Shown: in pieces, positions 5,390-11,210 of the stretch | How positions within the stretch are numbered: the stretch's first letter is position 1 | How the letters are laid out: the number at the start of each line of letters is the position of its first letter | Assembly (NCBI GenBank): GCA_036847185.1 | Contig: DAIUAM010000069.1 | Coordinates: forward strand, 1-11,210 | Direction: 5' to 3' | Source of the DNA: UBA4738 sp002413305 | Lineage (GTDB): Bacteria > Actinomycetota > UBA4738 | DNA: 11,210 nt | The notes under the pieces: model-generated | What the model was told of the DNA's origin: nothing | Databases searched by the model: none | What the model saw: the letters and a program-made list of their open reading frames with translations, nothing else | Translations under genes and position numbers: made by a program

Positions 5390-6264
5390 AGCGCCCCTCG
5401 CTCCCGGACCCCGAACAGGCCCTGCGGCCGGAACAGCAGGATCACGATGAGCACGACGAAGAAGACGAACGACGACCAGGAGGGTGAGATCGTGACCGCC
5501 ACCACGGACTCCGCCACCCCCAGCAGCAGCGCGGCGACCACGGCGCCCCCCAGGCTCCCCAGGCCGCCAAGGACCACGATGGACAGGAGCCGCGAGATCA
5601 GGTCGTAGTGGCTTGCGGGATTGAACGGATAGATGATGCCGAAGACGGCGCCGGCCGCTGCCGCGGTGGCGGCACCGATGCCGAACCCCATCGCCGATAC
5701 TCGATCGGCGTCCACGCCGAGGAGCTTGGCCGCTGTCGGGTTCTGGACGGTGGCCCGGACGGAGCGCCCGAACCTGGTCCGGGCGAGCAGGAAGGAGAGC
5801 CCCACCAAGATCAGCACCGAGATGGCGAAGCCGAAGACCCGGACCTCCGCGACTCGGTAACCCAGGACCTGCCACGAGCGCTGGGCGTACCCGGGGATCG
5901 TCGAACGGAGGTTGGTCGTGTAGGTCACCGAGAGGATCCCCTCGATAGCGAGCGCCGTGGCCCACGTCACCAGCAGCGACATCTCCTCGCCATTGTCGGC
6001 TCGGAGCGACCGGATGAAGAGGCGGTGGATGCCCACCCCCAGCGCGAACATCACCGGAGCGATCAGGAGGATCGACAGCAGCGGGTCGATCCCTGCCTTC
6101 GTGAACAGTGAGTAGCTGAGGTACGCCCCGAGGATGACCATCGCGCCCTGGGCCACGTTGATCACCCGCATGATCCCGAAGACCAGGGTCAGGCCGCTCG
6201 CCATGAGCGCGTAGACCCCGCCGATCAGGACGCCGAGGATGATGGCTTGGACTAGAAGGTGCAT
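5386..6264 (-). CDS. livH: branched-chain amino acid type ABC transporter, permease LivH
   Basis: A 292-residue inner-membrane permease. The N-terminal block with GLTLVFGIMRVINVAQGAMV, the coupling segment GRSVRATVQNPTAAKLLGV, and the VVLGGLGSLGGA motif before the last helices are all classic LivH. The ATG at 6264 begins MHLLVQAIILGVLIGG, the expected N-terminus. No clear Shine-Dalgarno sequence precedes it, which is odd beside its well-provided neighbours. The frame stays open to 6690 but that extension is antisense-like Arg/Ser-rich sequence. It starts 49 bases after the binding-protein gene, with no terminator in the gap, and overlaps livM by four bases. Confidence 0.94.
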   Translation of the reverse strand: MHLLVQAIILGVLIGGVYALMASGLTLVFGIMRVINVAQGAMVILGAYLSYSLFTKAGIDPLLSILLIAPVMFALGVGIHRLFIRSLRADNGEEMSLLVTWATALAIEGILSVTYTTNLRSTIPGYAQRSWQVLGYRVAEVRVFGFAISVLILVGLSFLLARTRFGRSVRATVQNPTAAKLLGVDADRVSAMGFGIGAATAAAAGAVFGIIYPFNPASHYDLISRLLSIVVLGGLGSLGGAVVAALLLGVAESVVAVTISPSWSSFVFFVVLIVILLFRPQGLFGVRERGAL

Positions 6265-6313
6265 CGGCCGCGAGCGTGCATCTCCATGGGCGTTCGATGG
6301 ACGACCGTCGAGG

Positions 6314-7537
6314 CTAGCCTGCCCAGGCCGGCTTCGGGATGCTCGGTGACGCGAGCGCCACGCTCGCCGGGTACACCGGGACAAGCTTGCCACCGACCCA
6401 CTCGACCAGCAGATCCTGGCCCTGAGGCTGCCCGACGGAGTCCCAGGAGAGGTTCCCCTCGACGGCGGGCCATGAGCCCTGGTGGAGCGCGGCGATGATC
6501 TTCGCGTTGTCCAGCGAGTGCACCTTCGCCACCACCGCCTCGAGGATCTGGCCGCACGAGTAGGCCTCCGCCGACGTCGAGTCGATCGGGCCCGAGCCGA
6601 ACTTCTGGTGGTACGCAGCAACGAACGCCGGGTTGCCGGGGGACTTCTCGCTCTCGAACCAGTCGCCCGCGCCGAACACGCCCGCCACATTGGCGGCGCC
6701 GATCTTGTCGGGGAAGTTCACCGGGTCGTTGGAGCCATTGGAGAGGAACAGGATCTTCGGGCTGAACTTCTGCTCGATCATCGACTTCACCAGGCTGAAC
6801 GCGTCGGCGACCTGTGTGCCGCCCACCACGACGTCCGGGTTGGCATGGGCCATCTTGGTGACGATCGGGGTGAAGTCCGGGGTCTCGGCCGGGTAGACCT
6901 GCTTGAACACCGTCGCGATGCCCGCCGCTTCGAACTTCTGCCTGACCGCCTCGGCGATGGGCGAGGCGAACGGATCGTCTAGCTCAGGATACGCTGCCGT
7001 CTTCGGACGCTGGTCCGGCGGAAGCGACAGGATGTAGTTCGCGAACACGAGGCCTCCGGCAACGACGGGCGCCGGCTGGGCGAAGAAGACGTTGTGCAGC
7101 TGCTCGTCGAAGATGGCCGGGCCGCCGCCGGCCGGTTCGATGAACGCGTAGCCGTACCGGTTGACCACCTTGGCAGCCGGAGCGCTGAGCAGCGTCGAGA
7201 ACGGCCCGAACACGAAGTCGACCTTGTCCTTGGTGATCAGGTTCTGGTAGTTGGTGACCACCTGGTCGGGGCTGCTCGTGTCGTCGACGATCTTGAGCTG
7301 AACCGGGCGTCCCAGGATGCCCCCGAGAGCGTTCACGGTCTCGGCCCAGAGCTCGTATCCCTTCTTGGCGGCCGAGCTAGGGTCCGAGAAGTCACCGCTC
7401 GAGGACAGTGAGATCCCGATCACGATCGGCTTGCCCCCGGGGGGAGCGGTGGACGTACTACCGTTCGAACAGGCCGCGCTCACCAACCCGACCAGCGTCG
7501 CGAACACGACCATGGTGGCCCCTCGCCCTCGGGACAT
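6314..7537 (-). CDS. LivK-type substrate-binding lipoprotein of the ABC importer
   Basis: A 407-residue extracellular binding protein of the type I periplasmic-binding fold (Peripla_BP_6), the first gene of the importer operon. The N-terminus MSRGRGATMVVFATLVGLVSAAC is a lipoprotein signal: a positive start, a hydrophobic core and a lipid-accepting C23, with a slightly non-standard S at -3. A Ser/Thr/Gly/Pro linker follows, then the core from IVIGISLSSSGDFS. NALGGILGRPVQLKIVDD and the FGPFST turn are typical LivK-like sequence. I chose the ATG at 7537, which follows GGAGGCGTG; the open frame continues to 7615 through the promoter. The ligand cannot be deduced by eye; amino acids, amides and aromatic or small organic acids are all known for this family. 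Confidence 0.9.
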   Translation of the reverse strand: MSRGRGATMVVFATLVGLVSAACSNGSTSTAPPGGKPIVIGISLSSSGDFSDPSSAAKKGYELWAETVNALGGILGRPVQLKIVDDTSSPDQVVTNYQNLITKDKVDFVFGPFSTLLSAPAAKVVNRYGYAFIEPAGGGPAIFDEQLHNVFFAQPAPVVAGGLVFANYILSLPPDQRPKTAAYPELDDPFASPIAEAVRQKFEAAGIATVFKQVYPAETPDFTPIVTKMAHANPDVVVGGTQVADAFSLVKSMIEQKFSPKILFLSNGSNDPVNFPDKIGAANVAGVFGAGDWFESEKSPGNPAFVAAYHQKFGSGPIDSTSAEAYSCGQILEAVVAKVHSLDNAKIIAALHQGSWPAVEGNLSWDSVGQPQGQDLLVEWVGGKLVPVYPASVALASPSIPKPAWAG

Positions 7538-7578
7538 CACGCCTCCGTTCCTCCCGGCCGATCGCGGACGGGTCGATT

Positions 7579-7594
7579 CTGCAATCCTTTGCAG
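7579..7594 (-). promoter_or_regulatory. LacI-family operator at the importer promoter
   Basis: The minus strand reads CTGCAAAGGATTGCAG, a perfect inverted repeat with six-base arms and a four-base centre. It begins about seven bases beyond the -10 box, so it covers the predicted start point and would block transcription when bound. Its core TGCAA-N2-GATTGCA is shared with the site at 8684-8697 upstream of lacI. The centre is GG rather than the CG typical of LacI-family sites. Confidence 0.65.
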
Positions 7595-7601
7595 ACCGCG
7601 A

Positions 7602-7631
7602 ATGCTAGGCGCCACGAGCGTTCGAAGTCAA
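7602..7631 (-). promoter_or_regulatory. promoter of the liv importer operon
   Basis: On the minus strand TTGACT (7631-7626, five of six matches to TTGACA) and TAGCAT (7607-7602) are 18 bp apart. The -35 box contains the TGA stop codon of lacI. Predicted transcription start is near 7595, at the edge of the palindromic operator, and leaves a leader of about 58 bases before the ATG with its GGAGG. Confidence 0.55.
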
Positions 7632-8641
7632 ACGGACGGAGGGGCCGTCGAACCGCGAACGACGAGTTCCGGTGAGATGAGGATGGTCTCGGAGTGCTGC
7701 ACGGTCTGCTCGATGCGGCTCAGGATGAGCTGCGCGGCACGGCGGCCGATCTCGTACTCGGGGATCCTCACCGTCGTCAGCGGAGGCCTGAATCTCTCCA
7801 CGAACGGCATATCGTTGAAGCCCACCACCGACAGCCGGCCGGGGCACGAACGGCCGAGTTCCTCGTTGGCCTCGATCGTCCCCAGGGCGATGAGGTCGTT
7901 CGCCGCCACGACCGCGGTGAGTTCAGGGTTCCCGACGAGGAGGAAGCGGGCGGCGTCGCGCCCGGCGAGCTCGGCGAACGCGACAGACTCGACCGCCGGT
8001 CCTTCATCCAGCCCGAGCAGCTTCATCGCCGCGGCGAACCCGCTCGCGCGTCGGGCCCCGGTGGAGGTGTCCATCGGGCCTCCGACGTGGCCGATCCGGC
8101 GATGTCCCTGCTGGTAGAGGTGCTCGACGGCGAGCAGCATCCCCGCCTGGTCGTCGGGGATGACCGCCGCCACGCCCCCCCGGTCGATGGTGCGGTTCAC
8201 CAGCACGAGTGGCGCGGCACCCGCGCGCAACTCGTCCACCAAGGGATCTTGACGCCGGGCCGTCGCGAGCAGCAGACCGTCGACCTGCCGCTCGAGCATC
8301 CCTGCGACGTGACGTCGCTCCTTCCACTCGTCGTTGTCCGTGTTGCCCAGGATCAGGGTGTAGCCGGCCTCGGCGAGGCAGTCCTCCGCCCCGCGGACGA
8401 TGGGAGGGAAGAACGGATTGGTGATGTCGGGGATGAGCATGCCGATCGTGAAGGATCGGTTCATCTTGAGACCCCGCGCCATCCTGTTGACGCGGTAGCC
8501 GAGGTCCGAGGCCGCCTGCCGGACACGCGCCACCGTTTCCGCCCGCACCATCGCGGAGCGGCGCTCGTCCAGCGCTCTGGAGGCCGTGGCGGCGTGGACA
8601 CCGGCGGCCTCGGCGACATCCTTGAGGCGGGGGGTCTTCAT
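7628..8641 (-). CDS. LacI-family transcriptional repressor
   Basis: A 337-residue local regulator. The N-terminal helix-turn-helix runs from LKDVAEAAGVHAATASRAL (6-24), with recognition helix residues H16, A17, A18 and R22. The hinge helix with MARGLK is at 54-59. The rest is a type I periplasmic-binding fold that senses an effector: IGMLIPDITNPFFPPIVRGAE at 66-86, NRTID at 149-153, VVAANDLIALG at 244-254 and VVGFNDMPF at 272-280. The ATG at 8641 gives the standard MKTPRLKDV start; the frame extends further only through the intergenic region. It lies between the E1 genes and the importer, and a matching palindrome is found on each side, so importer control and autoregulation are likely. The effector is probably the transported compound or a breakdown product. 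Confidence 0.93.
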   Translation of the reverse strand: MKTPRLKDVAEAAGVHAATASRALDERRSAMVRAETVARVRQAASDLGYRVNRMARGLKMNRSFTIGMLIPDITNPFFPPIVRGAEDCLAEAGYTLILGNTDNDEWKERRHVAGMLERQVDGLLLATARRQDPLVDELRAGAAPLVLVNRTIDRGGVAAVIPDDQAGMLLAVEHLYQQGHRRIGHVGGPMDTSTGARRASGFAAAMKLLGLDEGPAVESVAFAELAGRDAARFLLVGNPELTAVVAANDLIALGTIEANEELGRSCPGRLSVVGFNDMPFVERFRPPLTTVRIPEYEIGRRAAQLILSRIEQTVQHSETILISPELVVRGSTAPPSV

Positions 8642-8683
8642 GCGTGCTGCGTCCGCGCCGGCCCGGTCCGAACGCTCCGTGGT

Positions 8684-8697
8684 TGCAAGCGATTGCA
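8684..8697 (-). promoter_or_regulatory. LacI-family operator upstream of lacI
   Basis: TGCAA (8684-8688), GCGA, TTGCA (8693-8697) form an inverted repeat with the central CG into which LacI-family hinge helices typically insert. GTGG on the left and CCAC on the right extend the symmetry, offset by one base. It lies 43-56 bases before the lacI start, in the 91-base gap after the E1 beta gene. No strong promoter boxes are evident beside it, so it may control a weak lacI promoter or act as a roadblock to read-through from the E1 genes. Confidence 0.6.
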
Positions 8698-8732
8698 CCA
8701 CTGGGCCGTAACCTGCATCGCGGGCCGCATGA

Positions 8733-9707
8733 CTACCCGAGGCTCGCCCGGACGGTCTCGAGGATCCGAGACACGGATGGGATGACCGCGTCCTCCAGGG
8801 AGTCGGCGGCGGGCACGGGGACATGGGGGGTAGTGATGCGGATGGGTGGCGCGTCGAGCGCATGGAAACACTCCTCCGCCACGATCGAGACCACCTCGGC
8901 TCCCCATCCGCACAGCCGGGGGTTCTCCTCCACCGTGACCAGGCGGCTGGTCCTGCGGAGGGAATCGAGGATGGTGCTCATGTCGAGCGGGACCAGCGAG
9001 CGCACGTCGATCACCTCGGCCGAGATCCCCTCCTCCGCGAGGGTCGCAGCCGCCTCGACGGCACGGGGCACCATCGCCCCGAGGGCCACGATCGTGAGGT
9101 CCTCACCCCTTCGGCGCACGGCCGCCGTTCCCAGCTCATCGATGTGCTCGCCGTCGGGCACCTCGCCTTTGACGGGGTACAGCGACTTGGCCTCGAACAC
9201 GATCACCGGGTCCGGGTCGCGCACGGCGGCCGCGATCAACCCCTTGGCATCGGCCGCCGTCGAGGGCGACACCACCTTCAGGCCGGGCACCGCCATCGCC
9301 CAGTTCTCCAGGGCCTGGGAGTGCTGCGCCCCGAAACGCGAACCGGCGCCGTTCGCCGTCCGGATGACGAGCGGGAGGGCGATCTGTCCGTTCGACATGT
9401 AGCGCGTCTTGGCGATCTGGTTGGCCACGATGTCCCAGCACGTCGCCAGGAAGTCCGAGAACATCAGCTCGACGATGGGTCGGAGGCCGGTCATCGCCGC
9501 CCCCATGGCCGCGCCGACGATCGCCTCTTCGGAGATCGGCGTATCGCGAACGCGTTCGGGACCGAACCGCTCCAGCAGTCCCGCGGTGGCCTTGAAGACG
9601 CCTCCCGCCGCGGCCACGTCCTCCCCGATGAAGTAGACGGTCGGATCGCGCTCCATCTCCTGGGCGATGCCGGCGGCGACCGCTTCCCGGTACGTCAGTT
9701 CCGCCAC
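8733..9707 (-). CDS. thiamine-dependent 2-oxoacid/acetoin dehydrogenase E1, beta subunit
   Basis: A 324-residue transketolase-like beta subunit that completes the thiamine diphosphate site with the alpha chain. Visible family marks are GEDVAAAGGVFKATAGL (28-44), the catalytic glutamate E60 in DTPISEEAIVGAAMG, FSDFLA (83-88), FGAQHSQ with H129, and DVRSLVPLD (234-242) opening the C-terminal domain. Length is normal for PdhB/AcoB/BkdA2-type subunits. The start is GTG at 9707, overlapping the alpha gene by 13 bases, so the two subunits are translationally coupled. Whether it works on pyruvate, branched-chain oxoacids or acetoin cannot be settled by eye. No E2 or E3 gene is in the window, so lipoyl partners must come from elsewhere or from upstream. 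Confidence 0.92.
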   Translation of the reverse strand: MAELTYREAVAAGIAQEMERDPTVYFIGEDVAAAGGVFKATAGLLERFGPERVRDTPISEEAIVGAAMGAAMTGLRPIVELMFSDFLATCWDIVANQIAKTRYMSNGQIALPLVIRTANGAGSRFGAQHSQALENWAMAVPGLKVVSPSTAADAKGLIAAAVRDPDPVIVFEAKSLYPVKGEVPDGEHIDELGTAAVRRRGEDLTIVALGAMVPRAVEAAATLAEEGISAEVIDVRSLVPLDMSTILDSLRRTSRLVTVEENPRLCGWGAEVVSIVAEECFHALDAPPIRITTPHVPVPAADSLEDAVIPSVSRILETVRASLG

Positions 9708-10717
9708 GTCGAACTCCCATCGCTCCAGACATCCGTCTCGGCCAGCTCGAGCGGCGGCGGACGACTGGCCTTGGCCTCCTCGGTCGCCTCGTCCACCGCT
9801 CTCAGCGCCTCCGCGTCGATCGCGCGGAGGGTCTCTTCTTCGACACCGCTGGCCGCGAGCCTGGCGCGATACATGGGAACGGGATCACGGACCAGCCAGG
9901 ACTGCACCTCCTCGTCCGGTCGGTACTTCCCCGGGTCGGCCCGAGAGTGCCCACCGTGGCGATAGGTCACGGCCTCGACCAGCGACGGCCCGTCGCCCGA
10001 CCGGGCCCGAGCGATCGTGCGGACCGCCGCCTCGTAGACGGCGTCGGGGTCGTTGCCGTCGACCAGGATCGGGTCCAGCCCGTACGCCGCAGCGCGGTCC
10101 GCCGCCGGGTTCGCCACGGCCGTCACCGAGCGGATCGGCGTGTACTCCATGTACAAGTTGTTCTCGCACACGAAGACGACGGGCAGCCGCCACACCGCGG
10201 CGAGGTTCAGCGCCTCATGGAAGGCGCCGATATTGGTCGCTCCGTCTCCGAAGAAGCACACGGCCACCTGGCCCGACCCGCGGGCCTGCGCCGACCAGGC
10301 CGCGCCCGCGGCGATCGGCAGGTGGGCGCCCACGATGGCGTAGGAGCCCATCACGCCGTGCTCCACGCTGGTCAGATGCATCGATCCGCCCTTGCCCGCC
10401 ATCAAGCCGACCCGCCTGCCGAGGAGCTCGGCCATCACCGGCGTCATCGGTACCCCCCGCGCCAGCGTGTGGGCGTGGCCCCGGTACGTGCAGAACGTGT
10501 AATCGTCCAGGCGCATGGCGGCGCCGAACCCGGCCGCCACCGCCTCCATCCCCAAGGAGAGGTGACTGGTCCCCTTGACCAGGTTCTGCAGGAACAGGTC
10601 GTAGGCGCGCTTCTCGAACGTTCGGATCTCCACGATCGACCGGTACATGGCCAGCCGCGTGTCCATGTCGATGCGCCCGGCTTCGGGCCGTCGCTCCTGC
10701 GTGTTGGTGTCGCCCAC
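9695..10717 (-). CDS. thiamine-dependent 2-oxoacid/acetoin dehydrogenase E1, alpha subunit
   Basis: A 340-residue alpha subunit that binds the thiamine diphosphate pyrophosphate and Mg2+. The cofactor motif GDGATNIGAFHEAL begins at residue 157 and ends at ENN (185-187). YRGHAH (78-83) and GKGGSMHL (108-115) line the site, and YRHGGHSRADPGKYR (252-266) is the regulatory loop. Length and motifs fit the PdhA1/AcoA group rather than the large homodimeric E1. I chose the GTG at 10717 because GAGGG lies just upstream; an internal ATG at residue 18 is a less supported alternative. It starts 16 bases after the M24 gene and overlaps the beta gene, so the three are probably one transcript. It decarboxylates a 2-oxoacid or cleaves acetoin; the substrate is open. 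Confidence 0.92.
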   Translation of the reverse strand: MGDTNTQERRPEAGRIDMDTRLAMYRSIVEIRTFEKRAYDLFLQNLVKGTSHLSLGMEAVAAGFGAAMRLDDYTFCTYRGHAHTLARGVPMTPVMAELLGRRVGLMAGKGGSMHLTSVEHGVMGSYAIVGAHLPIAAGAAWSAQARGSGQVAVCFFGDGATNIGAFHEALNLAAVWRLPVVFVCENNLYMEYTPIRSVTAVANPAADRAAAYGLDPILVDGNDPDAVYEAAVRTIARARSGDGPSLVEAVTYRHGGHSRADPGKYRPDEEVQSWLVRDPVPMYRARLAASGVEEETLRAIDAEALRAVDEATEEAKASRPPPLELAETDVWSDGSSTWRN

Positions 10718-10733
10718 TGTCCCTCGCCTGCCG

Positions 10734-11210
10734 TCAGTATCGGTTCGCCACGACGAGCTCCTCCGCGGGGAACAGCGTGAGCAGCTGCGGCCCGTCGGCT
10801 GTGACCACGATCTCCTCTTCGATCCGCGCCGCGGAATGGCCGTCGTCCGCCGGGCAGTACGTCTCGAGGGCGAACACCATCCCTTCCTGGAGCTCGACCG
10901 GGTACTCCAGTGAGTTCAGCCGGCTGAAGATGGGCCGTTCGTGCACCGCCAGTCCCAGGCCGTGGCCGAACTGCAACCCGAAGGCCTCCATCTCGTCGGC
11001 GAACCCGAACTCCTGCGCCTCAGGCCACACACGCACGACCTCGTCGGTCCCAACGCCCGGCTTCACCAGCGCGATCGCCGCGTCCATCCACTCCCGGGCC
11101 TTCGTGTAGGCATCGCGCTGGCTCTGCGTCGCTCGTCCGACGTTGAACGTCCGGTAGTAGCACGTGCGGTAGCCGTTGAACGAGTGGATGATGTCGAAGA
11201 ACGCCTGGTC
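10734..11210 (-). CDS. M24-family peptidase-fold hydrolase (partial, N-terminus beyond window)
   Basis: The C-terminal 158 residues of a pita-bread-fold protein (aminopeptidase P/prolidase/creatinase/ectoine hydrolase group). The frame is open to the right edge, so the start lies outside. Numbered from the edge, D6 in FFDIIHSFNGYR is the first metal ligand. FGHGLGLAVHERP supplies H83 and H90, E116 (FALETY) is exactly 33 residues after H83 as in methionine aminopeptidase, and EEE at 131-133 supplies the last acid. The second metal aspartate, expected 11 residues after D6, is C17 in GYRTCYYRTF. The enzyme may therefore be creatinase-like, needing no metal pair, or hold metal differently. It begins the visible part of an operon with the E1 genes, 16 bases downstream. 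A role in opening an imported amide or amino-acid derivative is inferred. Confidence 0.88.
   Translation of the reverse strand, partial: DQAFFDIIHSFNGYRTCYYRTFNVGRATQSQRDAYTKAREWMDAAIALVKPGVGTDEVVRVWPEAQEFGFADEMEAFGLQFGHGLGLAVHERPIFSRLNSLEYPVELQEGMVFALETYCPADDGHSAARIEEEIVVTADGPQLLTLFPAEELVVANRY

Noticed and set aside
7694..9965. Two long plus-strand open frames (363 and 380 residues)
   Set aside because: They are antisense to the repressor and E1 beta/alpha genes, whose conserved motifs are unmistakable. Their own translations have the Arg/Gly/His-rich character of shadow frames.
1..11210. CRISPR array, transposase or integrase
   Set aside because: No regularly spaced repeats were seen and no open frame resembles a transposase or recombinase.

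Overview
The window looks like chromosomal DNA from a high-GC actinobacterium, probably uncultured. The main evidence is the left edge. On the minus strand it reads tRNA-Thr(GGT), tRNA-Met(CAT), rpmG (L33), an order well known in Actinobacteria, where secE and nusG usually follow a little further on. Frequent GTG/TTG starts, GC-rich third codon positions and a leaderless-type vapB promoter agree with this. I cannot name a species.

Layout. 1-366 (minus): rpmG (cut by the window edge), tRNA-Met, tRNA-Thr. 481-765 (plus): a small two-helix membrane protein with its own promoter, the only convincing plus-strand gene. 766-2011: a patch that looks accessory or eroded. It holds a C-terminal remnant of an actinobacterial hypothetical protein, a vapBC toxin-antitoxin pair, a degenerate tRNA-like inverted-repeat element and about 200 bases without a gene. 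2012-11210 (minus): one long catabolic/transport locus.

The locus, in order of transcription (right to left), is: an M24-family peptidase-fold hydrolase (N-terminus outside the window), the alpha and beta E1 subunits of a thiamine-dependent 2-oxoacid/acetoin dehydrogenase, a LacI-family repressor, a complete branched-chain-amino-acid-type ABC importer (binding lipoprotein, LivH, LivM, LivG, LivF) and a beta-hydroxyacid dehydrogenase. The genes overlap or lie within a few tens of bases of each other. The exceptions are the two sides of lacI, each about 90 bases, and each of these carries a near-identical TGCAA-N4-TTGCA palindrome. One sits at the expected start point of a good promoter for the importer operon; the other lies upstream of lacI itself. 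The simplest reading is a substrate-inducible regulon: the repressor controls uptake and perhaps itself, the M24 hydrolase opens an imported amide/amino-acid-like compound, and the E1 and dehydrogenase handle the resulting oxo- or hydroxy-acids. The substrate cannot be read from the sequence.

I did not find a clearly new defence or mobile system. The items most worth a second look are the paired operators, the Asp-to-Cys change at a metal site of the M24 protein, the unusual combination of enzymes around the Liv importer, and the tRNA-like element at 1730-1806.
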